This document shows positions 44,600 to 55,769 of a stretch of DNA of 64,000 nt, one piece after another (the stretch's first letter is position 1; each line of letters starts with the position of its first letter). Origin of the DNA: Molanna angustata (Eukaryota > Arthropoda > Insecta > Trichoptera > Molannidae); NCBI GenBank assembly GCA_963576475.1, contig OY754978.1, positions 15,533,718 through 15,597,717 on the forward strand, in the 5' to 3' direction. The translations under genes were made by a program, and so were the position numbers. Below the pieces are notes generated by a model. The model saw only the letters and a list, made by a program, of their open reading frames with translations, searched no databases and had not been told where the DNA came from.

Positions 44600-45430
44600 T
44601 TACTTACTCAGCCTCTTCTTGAGTCCAGTATTGGACAAAGGCCTCCCGCTTGAATTTCCACTGGTCTCTATCCTGTGCCATTCTTCGCCATTCAGGACTT
44701 TCCACTTTTTTGATGTCATCGGACCATCTGGTCTGGGGCCTTCCCACGCTTCTGCTTCCCGTTCTTGGCCTCCAGTCCATCACAATTTTTGTCCATCGTC
44801 CATCTGACATCCGAGATACATGACCCGCCCAACTCCACTTTAACTCCGCTATTATTTTGGCCACATCCGCTACTCCTGTGTTCTTCCTAATCCATTCATT
44901 AGTTTTGTGGTCCCTTAGCGAGATATTCAACATTCTTCTTTCCATCGCTCTTTGTGTCACTCTTAGCTTTTCCATCATTTTCTTAGTAAATGCGGATGTT
45001 TCAAAGCCGTAAGTGAGCACAGGGAGTACACAAGCGTCAAAAACTTTTTCTTTAAGTGGATTGAGATATTTGTAGATTTAAGATCATTTGATAATTTGCT
45101 GAACGCTGCGCATCCTAGACCTCTTCTTCTTTCTATTTCAGCTTCTAAATTATATCTTCCCAGTTTGACGGTGTGACCGAGGTATACATAATGATTCTAC
45201 TCTGCCAATATCTTGACCATCAATTTTTATGGGTTCTGTACCTATAGAGGACATAATTTTTGTCTTATTAATGTTCATTTTTAGTCCCACTCTAATGCAT
45301 TGATTCTTGAGGTCTGTTAACATTAATTTAATTTCTTGCTCTGTATTGGCAAATAGGACAATGTCATCAGCGAATCTAAGGTTGTTCAGTTTTTCTCCGT
45401 TTATGTTCATCCCATAAACCACGAGTTAAC
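44600..45430 (-). pseudogene. RTE-like LINE ORF2, palm to C-terminus
   Basis: From 45422 down: MNINGEKLNNLRFADDIVLF, with FADD at 45363-45374, then LKMNINKTKIMSS (about 45270), then after a frameshift HYVYLGHTVKLGRYNLEAEI, ERRRGLGCAAFSKL, and after another LPVLTYGFETSAFTKKMMEK, RMLNISLRDHKTNEWIR, WAGHVSRMSDGRWT, GRPQTRWSDDIKKVESPEWR, ending FVQYWTQEEAE at 44604. That is the RT catalytic box, thumb and the complete C-terminal tail of an RTE-clade ORF2. The finger domain, endonuclease and 5' end are missing. Two frameshifts make it dead. Confidence 0.85.
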
Positions 45431-45589
45431 TCAAATGTTAAATTGAACCGTCTACTTGAAAATGTGCTTAGCACCACTACTTGAAAATGTGCTTAGCAAG
45501 AAACCAGTTGTAGGTTGTAGTCTAAATAAACAGTGGAATTAAGTTATAAACGTTTTTTTTATTTTTTAGTTTTATTAAAAATTGTAACA

Positions 45590-46020
45590 ATTTAAATGTC
45601 AGTATGGTCATTAAAGTTTTTACAAATTCTGTAAAACGTAAGTTCTGTGATTTGAATGTTAAGTCTGATGGTAATGATGATACAAAAGAGAAAGGCAATC
45701 GTGGTTTCACTGGATTCATGAATCCAGGCCCACGAGCACAGGCGACAAGAATACCTGTCAGAAGAGGCGAGCCACATCATGGGCTTGCGACCATGTATGC
45801 GGGATTAAGGGGCCCCTTAATGGGGCTCACCACTCACCCACCAATCTCCGACTGATACTCCCCTGCGCAACCAAATCCAATAGGATGCGGATAATGCTGC
45901 TTTTACCACCCTATCCAAAAGTTATTTTATTTTACCTCTTGGGAGACCCAGATGCTGATCTCCTTTGGAAGGTTATTTCTCTCTGTTCTCGTATATTAGG
46001 ATATTCCAGTCACATCGGAC
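45590..46020. other. Unrecognised GC-richer segment
   Basis: 45604-45855 is open for 83 codons (GFMNPGPRAQATRIPVRRGE region). GC-rich text with GGGGCCCC (45810-45817) ends near 45895. No family is recognised. Confidence 0.25.
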
Positions 46021-46099
46021 TTCCCAATTATTGATATTAATTTCTTTGTTGTAGGTCAAACTTTTTGTCCCGGTTTTACAATATTTTATAATATTTTCA

Positions 46100-46365
46100 A
46101 TATTGCGTATTTTATGTTATTGAATTTTTTGAAATTATTTTCCATTTTAAATTGTTAGCTATGTAATTTTTGAAATTATTTCATGTCTTTAATTGTTAGC
46201 TTTTTAAATAATTTTGCAATTTGAATTGTTAGCTATGTTATTTTTTTGTGCTAAATTATTATGTTATTAATTGTTAGCTAAATTATTTTGTATTTTAAAT
46301 TGTGAGCTAAATTATTTTGTGTCGTGAATTGTTATTTACTTTTACTGTTCTTTTTCTTTGAAGTA
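46100..46365 (+). repeat. Degenerate AT-rich tandem repeat, about 40-bp unit
   Basis: The words AATTGTTAGCTA(A/T) and TTATTTTGTATTTTA recur at about 46150, 46190, 46228, 46270, 46303 and 46330. Confidence 0.7.
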
Positions 46366-46984
46366 AGAATAGGTGCCTGTTTATATTTGTTTCAATCTTA
46401 AGCCAAACGTACCTACTTTTGAAGATTTAACGCGATGATTCAAAAATAAAGCCATTGAAGATATATTTATAGGTTTTGAATGAGGCGACAAGAGAAGTGT
46501 GCACACAATTCAACGTACATACTCGTACATTTATATCCAAATCTCTGTTTCCCCTTGAAAGGCTTAGCACAGCAGCTTATTGTCAATATTGAACTTATAG
46601 ACGAACCACCCTGTATTGTGCTTTACCTACAGCTATACTACAGACTGGAAAATAAGAATTATAATACATCTGAAATAGGATGGTTGCGAAAAAACATTTT
46701 TTTTACAGCGAAGGTCTTCATCTAATATGGTTTAAACTAAAAATATTACTTTACGCATCTTATTGCACCTCTGCTTATTTTTCCTGTATAGTTTCAGGTT
46801 CTCTCGGCGTTGCTTGTATGTGCGAGTTTTAAGGAAATTATTTATTTATTTATTTTCTTTGGGAAGCTACAGCTCATTTACAGTTTAATGATACAAAATA
46901 ATTTTTACATTGTTAGAGACAAAAAAAAGCATTCCATCAACATAATATAAAAACAAATAACAGTTTACAAGCCAAAAATAATTC

Positions 46985-47085
46985 CTGCACAGTGCACACA
47001 CATTCATACACACCCTCACACACACCCTCATACACACCGTCACACACACACATACATACATAAGTACACATATATACATACATAT
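46985..47085. repeat. (CA)n/(CATA)n microsatellite
   Basis: Interrupted CACACA with CATACA units. Confidence 0.8.
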
Positions 47086-47129
47086 ACAAAATTATTTTCA
47101 TTGTCAAAAAGCGATGGCTTATATTATTT

Positions 47130-47460
47130 TTTTATAAATGCTACGCATGGTCGGTCCTGCTCTACGGTATTGAGACATGGACCTTCAAGGTTAGTACCTA
47201 CAATAAACTGCCTGGAAGCATTTGAAATGTGGATTTACTTGGACCGACATGGTGAGCAACGTTGAAGTCTTGCGTAGAGCTAATACTGACAGACAGTTGT
47301 TCTCAGAAGTCCAGCTCCGTAATACTTGGTCACGTATTTTCGTCACGTAATGATAGGAGAGAAATTCTCAATTCTTCAGTTGATCATAAAGGGGAAGACT
47401 AAGGGCTATTGAAGGGTCGGCAAGAAGCAGCATCTGGTTCAGAAACATTCAGGAATAGAT
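47130..47460 (+). pseudogene. LINE C-terminal fragment
   Basis: KCYAWSVLLYGIETWTFKVS, a short frame change, CLEAFEMWIY (47140-47240), then RRANTDRQLFSEVQLRNTWS, RIFRHVMIGEKFSILQLIIK, GKTKGYRRVGKKQHL (47265-47445). It is the same family as 43140-43400 with a longer tail. Several frame breaks. Confidence 0.7.
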
Positions 47461-47469
47461 CGGAATGAG

Positions 47470-48415
47470 GTGTGTGTAGGACCTGTTCCCCAGCGCACAG
47501 GACGAGTAGAGTTTCTCCCAAGTGATCGTCAACGTCAGAACACAAGAAGAATATATTATTTCTTCCATTACTTAAGTTTATTTATTTCATCACAGAAAGC
47601 TACAGCTTTGGGTTATTTATTTTATTTGTATAAAATTGGAGCCAAAAATGTTTTCTTCGATTTAAATTAATAATTATACAACAATTGATTATTATAAGTG
47701 TCGCCAAATAAATTAAATTTTAGTCGAGAAGAGGGGCGATTCGAAAGTAAAACAACGAAGCAAAAAGACAAAAATTTGCGCTCTGCTCAACCGGAAGCTC
47801 GTTCAAGATGTTTGGCGAAAATTATACATAGTTTAAAAATTCATAAAATAATGACAAAACATAATTGAAAAAGATATATAAAAACAATAATAGGTATGCA
47901 CATATATATTTACCGAATATGTTTCAGGATGAGAAGAAAGGATCGTTAGTGAATAAGAGAAGATTGTTGGATCGGGTAGGTATTAGAGTTTATGAACAGT
48001 TAATAGACCAAAGGCAAGTGTGCCCTTTTTCTCGGAGTGTATCTGACATTTCACTTCCTTCTCACCGCCCATTATTGTCCACCGGAGGTTGATTGGTTTA
48101 AAAAACTACCAAGTAATTTTAGCCGAGAGTAAAATCATTAATATCCCGAACGTGTTGTATTTTGAAACGATGACATAATCTGCAGCACAAAATTACAACG
48201 GTGGTTTTGAATCGGATTTGTATTGTCAGGTCTGAGCTGAACAGTATGTAGGTAATCAAATAATGCACGGGTACGTAGTGTTTCGAGGAGTCGTAGAGGA
48301 AAATGAAAATTCACCATTTTATAAATATAATACTATGTCGAATGCTAAAATAATAAAGAAAAACAAAGTATTTGCTGAATATCATTTAATGATTCGGCGG
48401 ATATTTTGTGGTAGT
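47470..48415. other. Spacer
   Basis: No gene is recognised. 47720-47830 is GC-richer (CGACAAG-type words) without a match I know. Confidence 0.4.
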
Positions 48416-48417
48416 TA

Positions 48418-48559
48418 ATATAAACCATTTTTGAATTATTAATTAGCTAAGTCTCGACACGCCGGTCGATGGAAGGAAAGCGCTTCCGAAACATGTCGCG
48501 AAGTGACTAAAAAAACAAGTGGTTTATAGCTAATTAATAATTCAAAAATGGTTTATATT
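48418..48559. mobile_element. Inverted repeat with hammerhead-like centre
   Basis: Arms of 33 bp (48418-48450 and 48527-48559) are perfect inverse copies. The unpaired 76-nt centre contains GGTCGATGG, a stem GGAAG/CTTCC, GAAAC (48488-48492), AT, GTC (48495-48497), and outer AGTC...CGC / GCG...GACT pairing as stem I. GAAAC-NN-GTC is the short-stem-III arrangement of Penelope-type hammerheads. CTGANGA is altered to TCGATGG, so it is probably inactive. Confidence 0.5.
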
Positions 48560-48919
48560 TGCTGAATGTTTGCTTCACGTATATCAGAGGGTAATTTATT
48601 ATATTTCAAAAGTTTATTGAATAATCTTTTATAAAGAGTTTGTTTGACAAGTGGATTTATACATATATACAAGAAACATTGTTCACACAATCCATGTATA
48701 ATTGACAGCAGTGTCAAATCCCCGTCATCATAAAGATATAATTGCACATAACATGGTGAGCGATATTGAATCTAATCTATAATTTATATCATGTTTTCAT
48801 CAAGGAGCACAAAATTTTCTCTTCACGTATCGCAAATCAATTCTATAAATGAAATTATTGTGTAAGTACCTACCATTTATATTGTTTAACAGTAGGTATT
48901 CAAATATATCAAAACATAT

Positions 48920-50757
48920 AGCAAGATGACAAAGGATTGTAAAAATACCATTAATCGGGCTAAAAAACTCCATGACCAACATATAAGTCAAAAACTCTCC
49001 TCATGCCCTAACGGTAGCCGAAGATTCTGGTCATTGTCAACCTCCATAGGTCAGAACTTTTGCACATCTTCATTTCCACCATTAACGAACCATGACGGAT
49101 CCATTGCTAACTCTGCCACCGACAAAGCTAATCTTCTCGGTAAATTATTTGCAGATAACTCAATCCTTGACCACGGAGGAAAAACACCTCAACCAGTTCC
49201 ACATTGTGGTTTTGAAATGAAAGAAGTAAGAATTAACTTCTCTGAGGTTTTACTCGCCATCCGAGGGTTGGATGTTAACAAAGCTAATGGACCAGATGGA
49301 ATTCCCGTTCTTGTGTTAAAAAAATGCTACGCCGAACTAGCCCCAATTCTTACTTAACTCTTCAAACTCTCGTTTAAAACTGGTATTGTCCCATGTGACT
49401 GGAAAAAAGCGGTCATCCACCCAATTCCTAAAAAAGGTGATCGCTCCAACCCATCTAACTACCGACCCATCGCTATTACTTCTGTACTCTCCAAAATAAT
49501 GGAAAGGGTACTAAACACCAAGTTGATCACATACCTCGAAGCAAACAAAATTTTAAGCGACCGCCAATATGGATTTCGTGGAAATCAATCTTGTGGCGAT
49601 CTACTCGCGTATGTGACATCCGTTTGGGGTCGAGTTATGGAACGTTTTGGAGAAGCTCAAACTGTCGCCCTTTACATCTCTAAAGCTTTCGACCGGGTTT
49701 GGCACCGAGGTCTCTTAGTGAAACTCCCTTCTTATGGACTACCTCAGTCTCTGTGTACTTGGATTGCGAATTTTTTAAAAGATCGTGAAGTCATAACTGT
49801 AGTGGACGGTTGCTCTTCTTCTCCTCATTCCATCAATGCGGGAGTCTCTCAAGGGTCCATTCTATCTCCAACCCTATTCCTCTTACATATTAATGACTTG
49901 CTCTTACGCGTACTACGGGCGTGGTGGAGGCTCCCTGTTGCAGTCTGTTGTTCGTGGAGCTGCTGGGAGGGTAACCCTTGCTATGATTCACGGGCCTTCA
50001 CGAGTGTGGTTGGACTCTTAGTGGCAGTGGTATGAAATATGCATGGTGGTAGTTCTTGTTTCGTCCGACGAGCAGCCGCTCCGGGGATTAACAGAACACT
50101 TTAGTTCTATAACGTTCCCTATGGAGTGGGGTAGGTGACTGCGACTTTTCCATAAATGCTCTTACGCGTCCCCATACACTGTTACGCTGATGACAGCACA
50201 GTCCATGACAATTTCTCTTTTGACAAACCTCCTAAACAGAGTGAAATATCAGAAACTCGGAAAGACCTTCATCTAAAAATAAATAGCTACTTCCACTCAA
50301 TGAATACCTGGGGTGAAAGAAATCTTGTTTCATTTAACGTCTCAAAAACCCAAGCCTGTCTAATTTTTGCGAAGAGAAACCCCAATGAATTGAAAGTGTC
50401 TTTCAACGGAAGCACCCTACCTAACAGCAGCTCTATCGACCTGCTTGGAGTATCTATGACGAACAAATTACACTACAGGGGCTCCATCGAAGCTAAGGTG
50501 AAACTCGCCTCCAAAAAATTGAGCGTACTATATAGAGCGCGTAGATATTTTACTAAGACCCAGATCTGTATACTCTACAAAGCGCAAATACGTCCAATTA
50601 TTGAATATGGTAGTCACCTCTGGAGTGGCGCCCCCCAATACCTACTGAATACCCTCGACGCTCTCCAAAGGCGTGCTATACGTCTGATTGATGATCCATC
50701 ACTGACTGATGGATTGCAATCACTAGAACACAGACGCAAAGTCGGTATTTTAAGTTT
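48920..50757 (+). pseudogene. Non-LTR RT, best preserved LINE (stop, SINE and HINE-B interruptions)
   Basis: One reading frame from 48926 to about 50757. It covers VNKANGPDGIPVLVLKKC (49285-49330), an ochre stop at 49355-49357, SNYRPIAITSVLSKIMERVL (49455-49515), QYGFRGNQSCGDLLAYVTSV (49566-49625), YISKAFDRVWHRGLL (49675-49720), INAGVSQGSILSPTLFLLHI (49830-49890), YADD at 50183-50194, LLGVSMTNKL (50445) and YKAQIRPIIEYGSHLWSGAP (50575-50635). Fingers, palm, thumb and part of the C-terminus are intact. Normal 'DISKAFD' reads YISKAFD, so the first catalytic Asp codon is changed. It belongs to the Jockey/I group; I cannot place the clade. The endonuclease domain is missing. Confidence 0.9.
49912..50156 (+). 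mobile_element. SINE-like S4 insertion inside the RT gene, 13-bp TSD
   Basis: TGCTCTTACGCGT stands at 49899-49911 and 50157-50169. The 245-bp insert (TACTACGGGCGTGGTGGAGG ... GCGACTTTTCCATAAA) has no poly(A) and no coding role. It splits the RT just before YADD. The reverse copy at 55840-56262 is longer and shares GGAGGGTAACCCTTGC-like, GAGCAGCCGCTCCGGGGAT and GGAGTGGGGTAGGTGACTGC words. Confidence 0.85.
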
Positions 50758-52197
50758 ATCCAACTGTCGATTTGTTCAGGAGAACTTTGTTCTCTTAACA
50801 TATCGACAATGTTTCAAGCCAGGATACGCGAGACTTGTATGCAGAGGTCTACTTTTTTCACGGCTTTTCCAACTTTGAAGTCAAAAAACACCAACTTAGA
50901 GGCTTCGCAGCATATATGTTCCATACACGGATTTACTCAGAATTCGGAGTAGAACATTTCGTGTGTCTGTGTGTCTGTGTGTCCCCCCCCCCCCCCTTAT
51001 AACTTTTGATCCGCTCAATTTACAGAGCCTAAAATTTCAGAATATATAAACAGTTACAGGCCTACAAAACTTTTATACTCGGAATTTTGAATTTTTGTTT
51101 CAGTCAGGGGTTATCAACTTTTGAATTTTTATTTTATTTTTCCATATATCTCAGAAACCATAAAAGCTAGAACGCTGAAAATTGGTACAAACATAGACAA
51201 ATACAAAATCTCAAATTAATTTTTTCAAAAAAATTCCAGGGTTTCTCAGACATTTTTTATTAAGAAAAGTATTTTTTTTATGATAAATTTATGAGTTTAA
51301 CTGCTTATATTGTATTTTTTTTTAAAATATCGAAAAAAGCCGAAACACCCCAACTAGATAATTTAATTTTCTATAAAAACTATTTAAATTGTAGCAGAAG
51401 ATCTCAATTTTTTTTAACCTTTTTTTTTAAAAATTGAATTTAGTGACGACATCGCTTCATACATTTTGTATGGCAGTCACCTATACACAATATCAAAGAA
51501 GACTTAATAGTTTGATACTTCATCTCTAAACATACAATATACATATACCATCATGCTGTTTTCATATTCCGGGTAGGAAAAAAAGACTGACCTCCATACT
51601 ATCCTATCTTGACTACCTAGGTACATGTGTTGTATAGAAAACTAAATATAATAAAATAATAAATAATTTGTATTTATGGGTTTGGTACTTATTCTTCAAC
51701 TATACATACTATCGCTGTCGACAGTTGGATCTCATGTGTTACATGCAACTAGTTTAAATTCAAATTTCAGAACATTTTAAAGTAAAATACATTTTTGTTA
51801 ATATTTTTTATATAAAATTAAATTATCTAGTTGCGGTGTTTCGGTTTTTTTCGATATTTTAAAAAAAATTGGAAATATAGGCAGTTAAACTCATAAATTT
51901 ATCATAAAAAAAATACTTTTCTTAATAAAAAATGTTTGAGAAACCCTGGAATTTTTTTGAAAAAACTAATTTGAGATTTTGTATTTGTCTATGTTTTTAC
52001 CAATTTTCAGCGTTCTAGCTTTTATGGTTTCTGAGATATAGGGAAAAATAAAATAAAAATTCAAAAGTTGATAACCCCTGACTGAAACAAAAATTCGAAA
52101 TTCCGAGTATAAAAGTTTTGTAGGCCTGTAACTATTTATATATTCTGAAATTTTAGGCTCTGTAAATTGAGCGGATCAAAAGTTATAAGGGGGGGAC

Positions 52198-52256
<59 letters not shown>

Positions 52257-52497
52257 GACATACACACACACACACAGACACACACACAGACACACGAAAT
52301 GTTCTACTCCGAATTCTGAGTAAATCCGTGTATGGAACATATATGCTGCGAAGCCTCTAAGTTGGTGTTTTTTGACTTCAAAGTTGGAAAAGCCGTGAAA
52401 AAAGTAGACCTCTCCATACAATTCTCGCGTATTCTGGTTTGATACATTGTCGATATGTTAAGAGAACAAAGTTCTCCTGAACAAATTGACAGTTGGA
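50758..52497. mobile_element. HINE-B copy 5: inverted dimer, 1.74-kb palindrome
   Basis: 50758-51760 is a full HINE-B: hairpin end CCAACTGTCGATTTGTTCAG ... CATATCGACA, body, and capped end TCGACAGTTGGATCTCATGT, GTTACATGCAACTAG. 51775-52497 is a second copy in reverse lacking the capped end. Arms of about 640-700 bp pair closely, and both outer ends are the hairpin end. The right arm carries a (CA)27-type tract at 52198-52265 where the left arm has short (GT) plus 14 C. Confidence 0.8.
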
Positions 52498-53570
52498 AAA
52501 CTGCGTCGTAGGTACCACAATGACATTTTAAATGTGAACGATCATGGAATAAAAAGAATGAATACTGCAGTGTGTCCTACTTCGGTTATTTGAATATTTT
52601 GGACACAATTCTCATACTACGCGGGTATATTAAAGTTACGTTTCCTTTATTTGATTTAATTTATTAACAACGCATATTATATATGTATAAATATTATTTT
52701 TCTGCAGTCCTCCTCCATATAAACTTTAAGTATGCCAAATCTCAAACTCCTCCGTGCGCCCAGTTAGCCGAAAAATGTAGGTACTTAACGTTTTCGCTTA
52801 ACGTATTAATATATATATAGATAATAATTTAATAATTATTATAATAAATAAAATAATTCTCTAATAATAAGGAAAATTCCTTTTAATATATTGTGTGATA
52901 TTTTTATTATTTTTACATGTCATATTTTAAAATTTGTTTTTTTTATTTGTTTATTTTTTGTTTCAACCGACTAGATTTAAGATTTTAATATTATTTACTT
53001 CTAAATTAAATAAATATACATACAATAATAAATAATCACAAAAAAAAAGTCATCAGTCGAAATAAGTAGTTTAAATTCATTTATAATTAAAATGCAATAA
53101 AGAATTATATAATTTCGAAATAATGATGAAATAAGGAGTCTTAATAACTAAAAATAATGCTTGATCTATCTTTATTTATTCTAAAGACAAGACGTAAATA
53201 CTATGCATGGATGTTTAAATAAAAATTCTCTGAATGTGTATCCAGAGCTTCTGACAAAATGGCGTCTGCTTATCTGAGAGTGCATCGGTGTCACCAAATA
53301 TTGACATTACACGTCACAGCGTTCCTGATGCAGCGCCTAAATGAGTCTCTATAGGTATACTATACCACTAGATATAATACTTACACCCTAAATCCTATAT
53401 TGCATTTTATATCCCGGACGGTTCAATTCTAGGAGTTTTGCATGTATAGTGACGCCTGATGAGATGCTAGGATGCAATCTGTATAGCATTTTAATTATTA
53501 CTTTTTTGTCAACTGTTTATAGTTTCTAATTATTTAGCGTTTAATTCATAATTAATTTATTTATTGTACA
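52498..53570. other. AT-rich spacer
   Basis: Nothing is recognised; about 80% A+T at 52660-53200. Confidence 0.5.
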
Positions 53571-53574
53571 TTAC

Positions 53575-53780
53575 TTCTCTGGCAACTAACAGGTACTATG
53601 TCAAATATTAATTTAACACCCACCCAATAACAAGTCACATTCTGGAGACTTACGATATTAATCGTCTCACAGATCCAGACTGAAAACACAATTAAAAACT
53701 GTGTCTCCGCCGGGAATCGAACACGGGACCCTAGGTTCATCGAGGGAGATCGCGATCCACTTCCACGCCGGCGACGCTAT
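53575..53780 (-). repeat. SINE family S2, best head
   Basis: Read on minus: GCGTCGCCGGCGTGGAAGTG, GATCGCGATCTCCCTCGATG (box A region), GTGTTCGATTCCCGGCGGAG, ACACAG (box B), then the S2 body with GAGACGATTAATATCGTAAG and a tail of GTTAGTTGCCAGAGAAGTAA. A tRNA-derived SINE. Confidence 0.75.
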
Positions 53781-54290
53781 AGAGCCCATTGGCCCTGTTC
53801 ACCACCGGACGCAGCCGCAACATCGGACAAACACAAAATATCCACCATCCATCGGGTTCAACCACTGCCCCCGAGAATCCAACCTCACACGTCAGGGCCT
53901 CCGATTGGTCTCAAAATCGGCCGCTATGTACACTCCGTTTCAAGTCGGAGGAGCTTGTACCCCGACCCTCGGTCCTCGTGTTGGCGTCCGAAGTTTCCGC
54001 GGGCTAACATCGGGGGCATCCGACGCAATCATCACCTGTCAGATTTGACGTCTAGTTGTCAACTCATTGTCTAGTTGTCAATGTCTGACCCGACGTCTGC
54101 GCCGGCGGTGTGCACGAACCACACAACAACATTCGCCACAGTTTGACGAGTAACTGCCGAGCGAGACTGAAGGCGTTCGTCCTGCTCTTCTCTAAGTACA
54201 GAATTGACGAGGGCGCAACAGCGTCGACCGCCCACCCCCGCCTTTACTGCCTAGGCCCTTAGAGCCTCAACCTAGGCCCAAGGATCAGCA
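53781..54290 (-). repeat. GC-rich segment including an S4-related part
   Basis: 54060-54290 shares with 56110-56260 the words CGAGCGAG, CCTGCT, TAAGTA.AGAATTGA, GGGGGC, ACCCCC, TTTACTG. 53781-54060 is GC-rich (open 115 codons plus) and unmatched. It could be the 5' part of a longer S4-type element. Confidence 0.4.
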
Positions 54291-54339
54291 GTCAGATACC
54301 TGAGCAACTCGATCAATTTAACAATACAATGTTTTAAAT

Positions 54340-55037
54340 GACTTAATACGTGGCTTTCGATTGCACTCTTTGGCCGATCGAAGAAGAATTCTGGATGTCT
54401 CATTTTTGTATAAGTTAGTAACTAAGTTAGTCAACGGAGAGATGGACTGCATCGAACTTGTGAGTGCAATTAAATTTCACGTCCCGAATAGACGGACAAC
54501 ACAATCGGTGATGTTTCATGAGGTAGCAGCTTCCACGCAATATTTTTTAACTCACCAATACCGCGATTACATAGGTTTGGTAATGAACTGTATGTTGATG
54601 TAGATATTTTCGATGATAGCTTGCCGGTCTTCAAAAAAAAAATATGGATCTTTCATACATTGATAGTTCTTATTCTTTTTTATTGTCATTAGTACATTGA
54701 AGCTTTGATAAATTTATTTCTTTGTGTAAACAATTTTATTTTATTTTAATTCTTCTTTTATTCATGTTAGTTGAACTCATTTTAAAGTTTTTTTTTCAGA
54801 TGATTTTAATTTTGTTATAGTATTTGCAACATTAGTAATGTTAGTTCTCTATTTCTTTTTTGACTATTTTTATCTGAATCAATGTTTTTATATGAATCTA
54901 TATTTTTATCTGAATTTTTTATGTTTCCATATTTTTAATTTGTTTCAAAATTTTTATCTTTGTTTGTTATTTATTATTAGTATTGTAACAAGCAAATGGC
55001 TTAATCCGTATTTTGTATAAAATAAAATAAAATAAAA
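54340..55037 (+). pseudogene. Jockey/CR1-like LINE C-terminus with 3' UTR
   Basis: RLHSLADRRRILDVSFLYKL, then KFHVPNRRTTQSVMFH, ASTQYFLTHQYRDYI to a stop at 54603. This is the terminal block 'L..RR...D..FLYK..NG.ID...L......VP.RRTR....F' of the clade. A T-rich UTR of about 415 bp ends in ATAAAATAAAATAAAATAAA at 55018-55037. A few residues are duplicated (VTKLVNGEMD region). 5'-truncated. Confidence 0.75.
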
Positions 55038-55324
55038 TACCCATTTGTTTTTAAATTCAAATTCATAATGGGGTATGATGAAATGATTACATACCTATTC
55101 AAGTACCTACCTATGTTTCGGGGTGAATACTCATTAATAAACTACCTGAGTATTTATTTTGATGAGGTTTGATCTAAAATATTCTATAAAACTGTTGTGT
55201 TCAGCTGTATTCTCAGGAACACAGGTAAAATAAATAAAAAAATTGATCATGTTCTTGCAATTGAATGTTAGTATGTAAATCTTAGTACCTACCTATAGGT
55301 ATTTTATTATATAAGTATGTATGT

Positions 55325-55630
55325 ATTCATTCATTCATTCATACCATCACGGCATATCTCACAATGTGGGGTAACCAGCGAAAGGTGTGCGGGTGTGCAT
55401 TGCCTTATAAAAGGGAGCACAACAATCTGTGTATACCCACACACCAGTCTCGTCTCACCTAAAAAGGCACTATATTCAGAATGGGTGGTGAACCTCATTG
55501 CTGAACTACCTATGTGAGATGTTATTGTTGCCATGTTGTATTTTCGATTACCCAGCTCTTACGGGACACTCGAAAACAATAATAGAAAAGAGTGGAAGCA
55601 CTATTCTAAGCCGGTGCCTCATACTTACCT
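55325..55630 (-). repeat. SINE family V body, reverse
   Basis: CATTCATTCATTCATACCAT, CACGGCATATCTCACAATGT, GGGGTAACCAGCGAAAGG, ATTCAGAATGGGTGGTGAAC, CCCAGCTCTTACGGGACACT, CGAAAAC, AAGCACTATTCTAAGCCGGT, GCCTCA. A clean reverse copy of 600-882, with a (GAAT)n 3' tail at its start. Confidence 0.75.
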
Positions 55631-55769
55631 ATTCGTAAATTATATTTTAAAACACCTAATATTACAGTTACACATGAACGAATTAAGAATGTATTTTTTT
55701 AACGGAGTGAAAATTAAAACTTACGATAGGTAAACTAAATAATGTATAAAGACACTGCGCAAATGAAAT

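Noticed and set aside
53701..54048. 115-codon open frame as a gene
   Set aside because: Its start lies inside SINE S2 and it continues into S4-related repeat sequence.
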